From the NCBI RefSeq assembly GCF_023656745.1, contig NZ_JAMOKO010000009.1, forward strand, positions 37,131-101,130: a DNA stretch of 64,000 nt, read 5' to 3'. The position numbers and the translations under genes were made by a program. The notes below the pieces were generated by a model. That model saw only the letters and a list, made by a program, of their open reading frames with translations. It was not told where the DNA came from and made no database searches. This DNA comes from Collinsella sp. BG-O-102. Lineage in GTDB: Bacteria > Actinomycetota > Coriobacteriia > Coriobacteriales > Coriobacteriaceae. Within the stretch, counting starts at the first letter, position 1; each line of letters starts with the position of its first letter. Positions 34,101 to 42,231 of the stretch are shown here, piece after piece.

Positions 34101-37100
34101 CTGACATTGCCGGCAAGTTCACCTTTACCGTGACCGGTGAAGATGGTGCACCCATGCCCGCGAACGCGAGCGTGACCAATCATGCCAAGGGCAAGGTCGA
34201 CTTTGGCAAGATCACCTTTACACTCGACGACCTTAACAAGGCTCTGGGCGAGAAGCCCGAGAAGCGCGAGCACACCTTCACCTACACCGTGACCGAGTCC
34301 GGCGAGGTCGCTGGCGTGACCAACGACGCCAAGCTGTCGCGCGAGGTTTCCTTCACCGTGATTGATGACGGCAAGGGCAATCTGAGCGTATCCCACAAGC
34401 CGGACGGCGATGTGGCATTTACGTTCACCAATACCTATAACGTGACGCCTGTCGAGACGAGCGTCACCGACCAGATTACCGCGAACAAGGTTCTGATCGG
34501 CCGCGACCTCAAGGAAGGCGAGTTCTCCTTCGAGCTCGTCGAGGGCAACAAGGTCGTTGCCACCGGCATCAACGACGCCGAGGGCAACATCACGATGAGC
34601 GCCGTGAAGTACACCGAGGCCGGCGAGCACACCTACACGCTGCGCGAGGTCAACGGCGGAACCATCAGCAAGGGCATCACGTACGGCGACGCCAAGTACA
34701 CCATCGAGACCACCATTACCGACAAGGGCGATGGCACGCTCAAGGCTGAGCATGTCCTGAAGGACGCCAAGACCGCAACCTTCAAGAACACCTACAGCGT
34801 GACCCCGACCGATGCAGACCTCGACTTTGACCTGAGCAAGGCCATCGACGGTCGCGAGTGGACGGATGGGGACGAGTTCAGCTTTACCATTACCGCCCCC
34901 GATGGCGCCCCGTTACCCGATCCTGCAACCGTAACCGTGAGCAAGCACGATGCGAAGGACGGCATTGCCGCCATCAAGTTCGGCAAGATTCGCTACACGG
35001 CTGCCGGAACCTACAAGTACGAGATCCGCGAGAACGCGGGCAATACGGTCGGCATGACGTATGACTCCCACGTCGCGACCGCCGAAGTAACCGTGACCGA
35101 GAACGGCGATGGCAACCTGACCGCCAACGTCACCAAGAAGGAAAACGGACGCTTTACCAACAAGTACCGCACTGAGCTTAACTACACCGCGGCCGGCGGT
35201 CTGTGGCTCAGCAAGTATCTGGACGGCCGCCCCATGACCGAGGGTCAGTTCACCTTTACCGTGACACCTGCTGACGACGCTTCGGCTCGCGCGCTCGGTC
35301 TGCTGCCCGGGGCTAATAGCTTCAAGTCCCCCGCAGCGGCAGAGGCAACGGTCGGACTGATCGACATTCTGGCTGGTCATGAGGTTATATTTACGCAGGC
35401 TGACGCCGGCAAGACCTTTACGTACACCGTGGCCGAGAAGAACGACGGCCAGCCCGGTTACACCTACGACGACGCCGTGCGCACGGTGACGATCGCCATC
35501 GCCGACGACACCGCCGGCACGCTCACTGCTACGACGACCGTTTCCGGCGGTCCCGAGGGCACGCATGAGACGGTCCACAAGAGTGGCGAGAACAAGGTCG
35601 AGAAGGCCCTGGTGCCGTTCCACAACAGTTACAGCGCTACGACCAACACGCCTGGCGGCACCGCCGCTCAGGTCGTTGCCACCAAGACTCTGGCCGGCCG
35701 CCCGATGGCCGACGGCGAGTTCTGGTTCGGCATCGCCTATCAGGGTGAGCTTGTGGCATACGAAAACCTCAAGCCCAATATCGGCGGGCACGTGAGCTTT
35801 GATACGCTGCACTACGACACTAAGATGCTTGCTAATCTTGAGGCTGCTGGGCTTGCTTATCGTACCGATAAGGACGGTAAGCTTGCCTGGACCATTAACT
35901 ACACGGCCTACGAAGATTTATTCGGGCTGCCGAATGGCGTTTCCGCTACAACGTGGAGCTTTGGCTTTAAGGTTATCGTCGTCGACAACGGTGACGGTAC
36001 CCTGACGGCAACGGTCGACTACGGCGGCGTCGAGCCCTTGTTCGAGAACGTCTACGGCGCCGAAGCCGTCGATGCCGCGCTCACCGGCACTAAGAAGCTC
36101 CAAGCTGCCGAGGGCCTGACCCCGGCTGACATCACGGGCAAGTTCACCTTTACCGTGACCGCCGACGAGGCTGGTGCCCCGATGCCCGAGCGCACGACCG
36201 CAACCAACGACGCGGCTGGCAACGTGGACTTTGGCAAGATCCACTTTACGCTCGAGGACCTCAACCGCGCTCTGGGCGTGACGGACGATGCGACCGATAA
36301 GGCCGAGGCAGACGAAGCTGACGAAGCCGAGGCCGACGAGGCAGAGGCCGACGAGGCAGAGGCTGAAGAGGCCGACACCGATGCCAACGCCGACGAGCCC
36401 AGCGACGAGCCCGAGCCCGCAGCCCCCACCGCTCCGCGCTCGCACACCTTTACTTACACGGTGACCGAGTCCGGTAGTGCCCCTGGCGTGACCAATGACA
36501 CCAACGCCACGCGCAAAGTTTCCTACACCGTGTCTGACGACGGTGCCGGGCATCTGAGCGTCAAGCGCGAAGGCGACGACGGTGCTGCCTTCACGTTTAC
36601 CAACACCTACGGCGTGGCACCTACCGATTCGTCCGTGACCGATCAGGTCAAGACAGTCAAGCGCCTGACTGGACGCGACCTTGCAGCAGGCGAGTTCACG
36701 TTTGAGCTGCTCGAGGACGACGTGGTTGTCGCTAACGGCACCAACGACGCTAACGGCACCGTGACGCTGAGCCCGATTCGCTACGAGGCACCCGGCACGC
36801 ACACGTACACGCTGCGCGAGGCTTGCCCCAACGCGCTCGGCCTGTACAAGGGCGTCACCTATGACGGCACGACCTACACCGTCGTGACCACCGTCTCCGA
36901 CAACGGCGACGGCACGCTGACCGCGACGCACAAGCTCGAGGGAACCACCGAGTCGGCTGGCTTTACCAACAAGTATCACGCCATGCCTACGCAGATTTCC
37001 ATCGGCGCTATCAAGGTGCTCGAGGGACGCGAGCTCAAGAAGGACGAGTTTAGCTTTAAGCTCGTTGGCGAGGACATCGAGTCTACGGTTACCAACGATG

Positions 37101-37510
37101 CCGACGGCAAGATCAACTTTGACAAGTTTGAGTACGACGAGCCCGGTACGCACGCCTACACCATCAGCGAGGTCAAGGGCGACGAGGTCGGTATGACCTA
37201 CGACAAGTCCGTCTTTACCGTGACCGTCAACGTGGTCGATGACGGCGAGGGCAACCTCAAGGCGAACGTCGCCTTTACCAAGGGCGACAAGAGCGTCGAG
37301 GGTATCGTGTTCAACAACACGTACAAGAAGCCCGAGACGCCCGTGCTGACGCCCGATCCCGGCACGCGTAAGACCGTGACGAACATCGTCAAGACGGTCA
37401 AGGGTTTCCTGCCCACCACAGGCGACCAGCAGGCTGCCGCATTGCTCATGGCATTCGTCATTGCCATGGCCGGCGTCGGTGCCCTGGTCTGGGGTATCCG
37501 TAAGCGCTAG
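31184..37510 (+). CDS. Giant sortase-anchored adhesin with VWA and ten pilin isopeptide-type domains
   Basis: This 2108-residue cell-wall protein has a signal peptide (residues 1-28). A von Willebrand A domain (about 114-365) carries the MIDAS motif DASGSM. Ten repeated Spy0128/FctA-type pilin domains start near 696, 821, 956, 1091, 1211, 1333, 1493, 1631, 1817 and 1937. Each has a Lys near its start (TKVLEGR-like), a Glu in a YTVxE-like strand and an Asn in a closing FxNTY, the triad for an internal isopeptide bond. The trio 821/956/1091 recurs as 1493/1631/1817. An acidic Ala/Asp/Glu insert lies near residues 1705-1750. LPTTG near 2076, a hydrophobic helix and RKR end the chain. No sortase gene is nearby. 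Confidence 0.9.
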   Translation: MSKYTRGLLAVILAVVLVLPAAAFAMLPEANARSSTGMDGPIMTGKVADPDTSGRWEIWAAGHGGNKVTTQNVGRIWTDKTVEATEENEESDFLTTLSAMSSTSNSTVTVTTPLDIVMVLDASGSMDDPMGGGDRTKRIDALKNAANSFIDTIAKQNESIEGVDRQHRVAIVKFAGEKSNNIGNNMYRDGGYSYNYTQVMKELTYCSGSNADDLKKNTINKIQPAGATRADYGLELAEKITTTYGRKDAKKIIVFFTDGTPTKQNKFDAGVANAAVTAAKNMKDGKATVYTIGIFDGANPKASVQDSKTSQENKFMQAVSSNYPNATAWDAHGARAENSDYYKSATDAEELKKVFDDISQAITSEAPYPTEIDKGYDATKSGYITFTDELGDFMQVDSFTEVVINGTPFTKTDKTVNKETNTDTYEFTGKAKDLLITVQRAGDDNPQKGDVVTVSIPASLIPLSHFKTVDGKLSVDSAQPIRVKYTSSVKSTALDNLFTPEKVTGLKDYIENNTTVANGAKTVNFYANKWAAGDLGNTVATFEPADTNRYYYFQKQTPIYTDKGCTQPAKNSLTDTGTYYYKDEFEERGENGEAKPAAAVIEFIGGDAAKFDGAIVADEGGNLSFSVGTARLAFIDELHTTKESVGGNNTGTATDVLNPKWNNVSAKATATHVNSYLGNNGKISFNVTPTTVDTKASFGLTKVLEGRSWTDADEFKFELSATPKNDAPMPASTDTTVHKPDPDGKAAIDFGEITYNKPGEYTYEVREVKGDAGGITYSKNVATFKVTVAVNATGGLKADVEKISGETEFKNTYSAKMETPLTLEATKTLTGRPMADDEFKFALSYAGHDEVLLDATNKGGKVEFGPLTYTTKSLAKLVEEDKASLDASSDKPTWTIHYIAAEQTGKLPAGVSATVSAIDACVTVVDNGDGTLTATAVYGDAGNEFVNTYTAAPAEASLVGKKNLQVPKGLTPADIAGKFTFTVTGEDGAPMPANASVTNHAKGKVDFGKITFTLDDLNKALGEKPEKREHTFTYTVTESGEVAGVTNDAKLSREVSFTVIDDGKGNLSVSHKPDGDVAFTFTNTYNVTPVETSVTDQITANKVLIGRDLKEGEFSFELVEGNKVVATGINDAEGNITMSAVKYTEAGEHTYTLREVNGGTISKGITYGDAKYTIETTITDKGDGTLKAEHVLKDAKTATFKNTYSVTPTDADLDFDLSKAIDGREWTDGDEFSFTITAPDGAPLPDPATVTVSKHDAKDGIAAIKFGKIRYTAAGTYKYEIRENAGNTVGMTYDSHVATAEVTVTENGDGNLTANVTKKENGRFTNKYRTELNYTAAGGLWLSKYLDGRPMTEGQFTFTVTPADDASARALGLLPGANSFKSPAAAEATVGLIDILAGHEVIFTQADAGKTFTYTVAEKNDGQPGYTYDDAVRTVTIAIADDTAGTLTATTTVSGGPEGTHETVHKSGENKVEKALVPFHNSYSATTNTPGGTAAQVVATKTLAGRPMADGEFWFGIAYQGELVAYENLKPNIGGHVSFDTLHYDTKMLANLEAAGLAYRTDKDGKLAWTINYTAYEDLFGLPNGVSATTWSFGFKVIVVDNGDGTLTATVDYGGVEPLFENVYGAEAVDAALTGTKKLQAAEGLTPADITGKFTFTVTADEAGAPMPERTTATNDAAGNVDFGKIHFTLEDLNRALGVTDDATDKAEADEADEAEADEAEADEAEAEEADTDANADEPSDEPEPAAPTAPRSHTFTYTVTESGSAPGVTNDTNATRKVSYTVSDDGAGHLSVKREGDDGAAFTFTNTYGVAPTDSSVTDQVKTVKRLTGRDLAAGEFTFELLEDDVVVANGTNDANGTVTLSPIRYEAPGTHTYTLREACPNALGLYKGVTYDGTTYTVVTTVSDNGDGTLTATHKLEGTTESAGFTNKYHAMPTQISIGAIKVLEGRELKKDEFSFKLVGEDIESTVTNDADGKINFDKFEYDEPGTHAYTISEVKGDEVGMTYDKSVFTVTVNVVDDGEGNLKANVAFTKGDKSVEGIVFNNTYKKPETPVLTPDPGTRKTVTNIVKTVKGFLPTTGDQQAAALLMAFVIAMAGVGALVWGIRKR

Positions 37511-37522
37511 GCACGCTGGCAG

Positions 37523-37548
37523 CGCCCGGGGCCAAAAGGCCCCGGGCG
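37523..37548 (+). terminator. GC hairpin after the adhesin gene
   Basis: CGCCCGGGGCC pairs perfectly with GGCCCCGGGCG around AAAA, 12 bases after the stop. It has no T-run. Confidence 0.55.
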
Positions 37549-37585
37549 GCCGGCAGGGCTAAATCCCGACCTACTCCTACCCCCA

Positions 37586-37626
37586 GCCGCCACGGAGGCA
37601 TCTCCCTCCTCCGTGGCGGCGCTTTT
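37586..37626 (+). terminator. Rho-independent terminator after the adhesin gene
   Basis: GCCGCCACGGAGG pairs perfectly with CCTCCGTGGCGGC across nine bases and is followed by GCTTTT. It probably ends the monocistronic adhesin transcript. Confidence 0.8.
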
Positions 37627-37648
37627 GTGCGTAGGCGAGAAGGGCCTG

Positions 37649-37806
37649 CCACGAAACCGGCCCATCTACTACGTTTAGCCCCTTACCCCCAACCATGCCG
37701 AAAAGCGCGAAAACAAAACCGCAGGTAGAACGCCTGCGGTTTTGTTCAAAACGAAGGTATGGTCAGGGGTATCGAGTCAAACGTAGTAGATGGGCCGGTT
37801 TCGTGG
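37649..37806. repeat. Palindromic element type B, copy 2 (158 bp)
   Basis: The 28-bp terminal arms (CCACGAAACCGGCCCATCTA...) are perfect reverse complements here. The inner hairpin AACAAAACCGCAGGTAGAACG...CCTGCGGTTTTGTT is also near perfect. It mirrors the copy at 30799-30956 across the adhesin gene. Confidence 0.88.
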
Positions 37807-37900
37807 CGAGCGCTGCCAAATGATCCCCCGGGGACGGAGGAAAACGGATCATTTTGGTCCCGCGAGGCTTGCGGAGGTACTCGTGCAGGGCCGCCCGAAC

Positions 37901-38052
37901 AAAACTATGTCGGTTTACTACGACGAATTCGACATTCCCGACCATGGCTGCATTTTTCTAAATATTGCAAACGTTCTACCTGCGGTTTTGCAAGCGCGCA
38001 ATTTGCTGTGGTCGGAGACGGGCGATTCATCGTAGTAAACCGGCATAGTTTT
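37901..38052. repeat. Palindromic element type A, copy 2 (152 bp)
   Basis: Arms AAAACTATGTCGGTTTACTA... (37901-37923) and 38030-38052 pair with one mismatch. Length equals that of copy 1, and the core hairpin sequence (CTACCTGCGGTTTTGC) is in the opposite orientation to copy 1. It is the outer right element of the A-B / B-A arrangement. Confidence 0.85.
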
Positions 38053-38113
38053 GAAATGGCATTAAATCGGTAGCAGCCATTTTACTCTGCTGGGGCGGTC
38101 GGTCTTCGGGCAA

Positions 38114-38743
38114 CTACCCTCGCAGGTAGGCGATGGCGATTTGGGTGCGGTTGCGCAGGCCCATTTTGGCAAGGATCGAGCTGATGTGGTTTCGCACGGT
38201 GCCTTCGCCCATATAGGCGGTGGCGGCAATCTCCTTGTTATCGAGACCGCGGGCGATGAGCTCGGCGACTTTGAACTCGCGGTCGGTCAGGCTGGCAAAG
38301 GCCGCGGGCCGGCGGGTCGTGCCGGCCTCGACGCCCGCCCCATCAAAGTCGATATCCTCGATCGCCTTACCCTCGAGCATGCGTTTGCCATCCATGACCT
38401 GCGCCAACGCCGGCGGAATGGCGGCGACATCGGTTTTAATCAGGTACCCGCGCGCACCCAGTTTCAGCGCCGACACAATGTACTCGTCATCCGAGAATGT
38501 CGTCAGAAACACCACGCGCGCCGCAGGGTCGCGCTCAAGGATTTCGCGTGCCGCCGAAAGTCCGTCGCGCCCCGGCATCTGAATGTCGAGCAGCGCGATA
38601 TCGGGTGCGTGTTCGGCATAGAGCGAAACCGCGTCGTTGCCGTTGGCGCCGGTGCCCACTACCTCGATCTGCGGCTGGGCGCCCAGGATAATCTTGAGCG
38701 AATCGACCACCAAGCGGTCGTCGTCGACAACGATGAGCCTCAT
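38114..38743 (-). CDS. Response regulator, NarL/LuxR type
   Basis: This 209-residue two-component regulator has a receiver domain MRLIVVDDDRLVVDSLKIIL with phospho-acceptor Asp in IALLDIQMPG (about 53) and Lys in GYLIKTD (about 103). The C-terminal LuxR HTH holds LTDREFKVAELIARGLDNKE and GTVRNHISSILAKMGL. Its ATG overlaps the histidine kinase stop (ATGA), so the pair is co-translated. The divergent ABC-2 exporter operon is the obvious candidate target; this layout is common for antimicrobial-peptide or bacteriocin resistance systems, which is inference here. Confidence 0.92.
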   Translation of the reverse strand: MRLIVVDDDRLVVDSLKIILGAQPQIEVVGTGANGNDAVSLYAEHAPDIALLDIQMPGRDGLSAAREILERDPAARVVFLTTFSDDEYIVSALKLGARGYLIKTDVAAIPPALAQVMDGKRMLEGKAIEDIDFDGAGVEAGTTRRPAAFASLTDREFKVAELIARGLDNKEIAATAYMGEGTVRNHISSILAKMGLRNRTQIAIAYLRG

Positions 38744-39885
38744 CGGCCCTCATCTCCTTGCTGTTTGGGAACGGTGGCAAACACACGCCAGCCGCCGGTG
38801 CCGGCGCGCGGGCCGGCGGTGAAGGTGCCGCCAAGCGCCTCGACGCGCTCGCGCATGGAGGCGAGCCCCATGCCCTCCGCAGCGCCGCGGCCGCTTGCTT
38901 GGACCCCGCCCGCGCCATCGTCGGTAACGACAAGCTGGTAAAACGACGGATGTTCCATGCATCGTACGGTGACGGTTTGGGCGCAAGCGTGGCGCATGGC
39001 GTTGGAAAGCGCCTCGCGCAGCACCGCCGCAAAGCAGTTGGCGACGTTGGCGGGCGCATGCTCGGCCAAAACCTCAAGCTCAATCTGCGGACCGCTGTCC
39101 GAGCGTGCGCCTTCAACGATGCGCTCGAGCTGCACGGAGAGGTCAGTTGCATTGTCGTTGAGCGCGTGGACGCTGGCGCGCACGAGCTGGAGCGCCTCGT
39201 CAACCGTGCGTTTGACGTCGGCGAAATCGGCGGCGACGCCGGGCTCATCGGCATGGACCACGCGCAGGGCCTCGGCTTGAAGCGAAGCGCGCGTGAGCTG
39301 GTGGCCCACGTTATCGTGGATCTCGCGCGCGATACGGGCGCGTTCGGCGAGCGTCGCGAGCTCGACTTCGTAGTCCTGGCGGTCGGCGAGGTCGCGGTTG
39401 CGTGCCTCGAGTGCCAGGGCGCGTTCTTGCAGCTTGTCGCGGGTGCGACGCATGCGTTCCTGTTCGCGCTCCAGCTGCGCGGTGCGCAGCGACAGCAACG
39501 TGGCGGCGACCGAAAGGATGGCGGTTAACAGCAGCGTTCGGGTGGTGAGCACGCCACCACGAAGGTCCGCGACAAGCGCGCAGACAAACACGGCGCCAAT
39601 CGCCAGCGCGGGCCAGATTCGTTCACGGCGAACGCGTCGCGCGATGTCATAGAGAGCGAGAGGCGCAAACGGCACAAACGGCGGCACGAAGACAGCCGCG
39701 ATGATGCAGGCGTAGCTCGCGGCCTCGCTCACACGGCGGGCGCGGTTTCCCTGTACGACCTCGGCCAGCGAGGTGGCAATAACGCCAAGGCAAAACGCCG
39801 CGACCAGGCGAGCGTCCACAGCAAGACCCATGGCGGCCGCAATACAGCACGCCAGCACGATCGATTTGTCGAAAAGCCTGTTCAT
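38740..39885 (-). CDS. Sensor histidine kinase, HisKA_3 type
   Basis: This 381-residue membrane kinase has several hydrophobic helices in the first ~150 residues and no large extracytoplasmic sensor. The dimerisation box ERARIAREIHDNVGHQLT holds the phospho-His. The ATPase domain shows the N-box EALSNAMRHA, DDGAGG and GMGLASMRERVEALGG. ATG 39885 has no Shine-Dalgarno site; instead a TACAAT -10 box lies six bases upstream, so the mRNA may be leaderless. A longer upstream frame is GC-rich and unlikely to be coding. Confidence 0.9.
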   Translation of the reverse strand: MNRLFDKSIVLACCIAAAMGLAVDARLVAAFCLGVIATSLAEVVQGNRARRVSEAASYACIIAAVFVPPFVPFAPLALYDIARRVRRERIWPALAIGAVFVCALVADLRGGVLTTRTLLLTAILSVAATLLSLRTAQLEREQERMRRTRDKLQERALALEARNRDLADRQDYEVELATLAERARIAREIHDNVGHQLTRASLQAEALRVVHADEPGVAADFADVKRTVDEALQLVRASVHALNDNATDLSVQLERIVEGARSDSGPQIELEVLAEHAPANVANCFAAVLREALSNAMRHACAQTVTVRCMEHPSFYQLVVTDDGAGGVQASGRGAAEGMGLASMRERVEALGGTFTAGPRAGTGGWRVFATVPKQQGDEGR

Positions 39886-39891
39886 ACGGGT

Positions 39892-39897
39892 ATTGTA
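39892..39897 (-). promoter_or_regulatory. -10 box giving a probably leaderless kinase mRNA
   Basis: TACAAT on the minus strand ends six bases before the kinase ATG, placing transcription start at or next to the A of ATG. No convincing -35 hexamer was found. Confidence 0.45.
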
Positions 39898-40095
39898 CGC
39901 GAAGGCGCGCGCGGTGGAGGGGCTGCCTGCGCAACCGTGACATTCCTCCCGCGCGGCAAAGCGGCGTCGATCGCTCGCGCGAGCGGGGGTTTCACCTCTG
40001 CCCCCTCGCACTCGTGACAAAGCTCACTGGCGTGCGCCGGCGGCTCCTGCGATGATGCAATCGTACCGGGCCGCAATCAACGGAAGGGCCGCCTC

Positions 40096-41034
40096 ATGAC
40101 AGACATCGTCCACGTCGAAAACCTCGTCAAGCGCTACGACGATCTTATTGCGCTCGACCACTTTAATCTGAGCATCGCCCCCGGCGAGATCTTTGGCCTG
40201 CTGGGCCCCAACGGCTCGGGCAAGACCACGTCCATCAACTGCATTCTGCAGCTGCTCGCCTACGACAAAGGCACCATCGAGCTGTTCGGTGAACCCATGA
40301 CGCCCACGCGCTACGACCTCAAGCGCCGCATCGGCGTGGTCCCACAGCAAGTTGCGGTGTTCGACGAGCTCACGGTGCGCGAGAACATCGACTATTTCTG
40401 TAGCCTGTACGTCAACGACCGCAAGCGCCGCCGTGCGCTGGTAGACGAGGCGATCGACTTTGTCGGGCTGGGCGACTTTGCTAAGTTCCGCCCTGGCAAG
40501 CTCTCGGGCGGCCTGGCGCGTCGCCTCAACATCGCCTGCGGCATCGCGCACAAGCCTGAGCTCATCTTCTTTGACGAGCCCACGGTGGCGGTCGACCCGC
40601 AGAGCCGCAACGCCATCCTGGAGGGCATCTGTCGCCTGCGCGATGAGGGTGCCACAGTGGTGTATACCAGCCATTACATGGAGGAAGTCGAGCAAATCTG
40701 CAGCCGCATCATGATCATGGACGGCGGGCGCGTGCTGGCTCAGGGCACCAACGACGAGCTCAAGCGCATGATTCAGATGGGCGAGCGCGTGACTGTCGAG
40801 GTTGGCGCCGTAGAGACCGCCACGGTCGAGCGGCTGCGCGCCCTCGAGCACGTGCTTTCGGTTGAGCTGTCCGGCGGCGAGCTCATCTGCACCTGCGAAG
40901 CGAGCCCGCACAATTTGGTCGACATCCTCGACACGCTGCGCGCTGCCGACGTTGCGCTCGGCCGCGTGTGGAGCGAGCCGCCGACCCTCAACGACGTGTT
41001 CCTCGAGATCACCGGCCGCGAGCTGCGCGACTAG
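40096..41034 (+). CDS. ABC-2 type exporter ATP-binding protein
   Basis: This 312-residue ATPase of the drug/antibiotic exporter class (DrrA/CcmA-like) has Walker A GPNGSGKTT near residue 38, signature LSGGLARRLNIA near 136 and Walker B LIFFDEPTVAVDPQS near 156. The C-terminal ~90 residues are the small regulatory domain usual for this class. GGAAGGG precedes the ATG. Two permease genes follow, forming an exporter. The two-component system divergent from it may control it. Substrate unknown. Confidence 0.9.
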   Translation: MTDIVHVENLVKRYDDLIALDHFNLSIAPGEIFGLLGPNGSGKTTSINCILQLLAYDKGTIELFGEPMTPTRYDLKRRIGVVPQQVAVFDELTVRENIDYFCSLYVNDRKRRRALVDEAIDFVGLGDFAKFRPGKLSGGLARRLNIACGIAHKPELIFFDEPTVAVDPQSRNAILEGICRLRDEGATVVYTSHYMEEVEQICSRIMIMDGGRVLAQGTNDELKRMIQMGERVTVEVGAVETATVERLRALEHVLSVELSGGELICTCEASPHNLVDILDTLRAADVALGRVWSEPPTLNDVFLEITGRELRD

Positions 41035-41043
41035 GGGGCAGCC

Positions 41044-42231
41044 ATGTTCAACACCATCATCACTACGGTCAAGACGCTGCTGCGCCGGCCGAGCACGTGG
41101 GTCTGGGGCGCTCTCTTTCCCATCGTACTTTCCACGATGTTCATGTTTATGTTTGCGAACCTCAGCTCCGACGGCACGGTCGACCCGGTGCCGGTGGCCG
41201 TCGTGGCGGACGAGGCTTGGGACGCTTCGACCTTTAAGGGCGTGGCGACGTCGCTTGCCAAGGAAGGCGGCGATCAGCTGCTCGAGATCCACGAGCTCGA
41301 CGACGCAGCCGATGCGAACCGTGCGCTTAAGGCCGGCGAGGTCGCGGGCATCTATACGGTCGACGATGCGGGCACGCCCAAACTCACGTTGCTTTTGAGC
41401 TATGGCAGCTCGCGTGCGACGTCGGTGCTCACCGACCGCAGTATTCTGGAGACGGTGGCAAGCTCGTATACACAAAATGCCAAGCTCATGTCCCAGATTG
41501 CCCAGGACAACCCGGCGGCGCTCGCCGACCCGGAGGCGGTTGCGCGCGCTCTATCGCTCGAGGGCGGTACCCGCCGCGTAAGCCTGACACGCACCACGCC
41601 CGATGGCACGGTCATCTACTATTACGCGCTTTTTGGCCTGGTCGCGATGATGTCTGCGGAGTTTGCCGCCTTGAGCGTCGTCGACCTGCAGCCCAATCTG
41701 TCGGGCCTTGGCGCACGTCGCTGTGTGGGCGGTCTTTCCAAGACGGCATCGCTGACCGGCATCTTTGTCGGCTCGTGGCTGGTCTCCTTTGCCTCGATGA
41801 CGATCGCGATCGGCTACGTGCGCCTGGTCGTGGGCGTCGACTTTGGCGGGCGCGAGGGGCTGTGTCTGGTGGGTGGCGCCGCTTCCGCGCTTGCCGCCAC
41901 GGGCTTGGGCCTTTTCGTGGGCACACTTCCCGTTAAGGGCGGCAAGGCGTCCAAGTCCGGCATCCTCACGGGCTTTGCTACCACGTGCGCCCTGTTCGCC
42001 GGCCTCTACGGCGAGCCGGCGATGGCGCTTGCCGACGACGTCGCCCGCGCCTGCCCGGCCGAGTGCTGGCTCAACCCCGTCAAGCTCATCTGCGACATGT
42101 TCAACCGCCTGTATTTCTTTGAGGACCTGGGACCTTTTGCCGTTCGCGCTGGCGCGCTGGTCCTCATGACGCTGGTGTTTGTCGCCGCCGCTACGCTGAT
42201 CTTTGGAAGGAGCCGCTATGAGCACCTTTAA
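41044..42231 (+). CDS. ABC-2 type exporter permease (first of two)
   Basis: This 395-residue membrane protein has the ABC-2 layout: one N-terminal helix (WVWGALFPIVLSTMFMFMF), a large extracytoplasmic region to about residue 190, then five to six C-terminal helices. It belongs to the YhgE/ABC2_membrane_3 group by layout. It starts nine bases after the ATPase stop and its 3' end overlaps the next permease by 14 bases, so the three genes are one operon. Substrate unknown. Confidence 0.85.
   Translation: MFNTIITTVKTLLRRPSTWVWGALFPIVLSTMFMFMFANLSSDGTVDPVPVAVVADEAWDASTFKGVATSLAKEGGDQLLEIHELDDAADANRALKAGEVAGIYTVDDAGTPKLTLLLSYGSSRATSVLTDRSILETVASSYTQNAKLMSQIAQDNPAALADPEAVARALSLEGGTRRVSLTRTTPDGTVIYYYALFGLVAMMSAEFAALSVVDLQPNLSGLGARRCVGGLSKTASLTGIFVGSWLVSFASMTIAIGYVRLVVGVDFGGREGLCLVGGAASALAATGLGLFVGTLPVKGGKASKSGILTGFATTCALFAGLYGEPAMALADDVARACPAECWLNPVKLICDMFNRLYFFEDLGPFAVRAGALVLMTLVFVAAATLIFGRSRYEHL

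Noticed and set aside
31184..37510. Full sortase-dependent pilus operon
   Set aside because: Only one sortase-anchored protein is present; no sortase or minor pilin gene lies within the window next to it.
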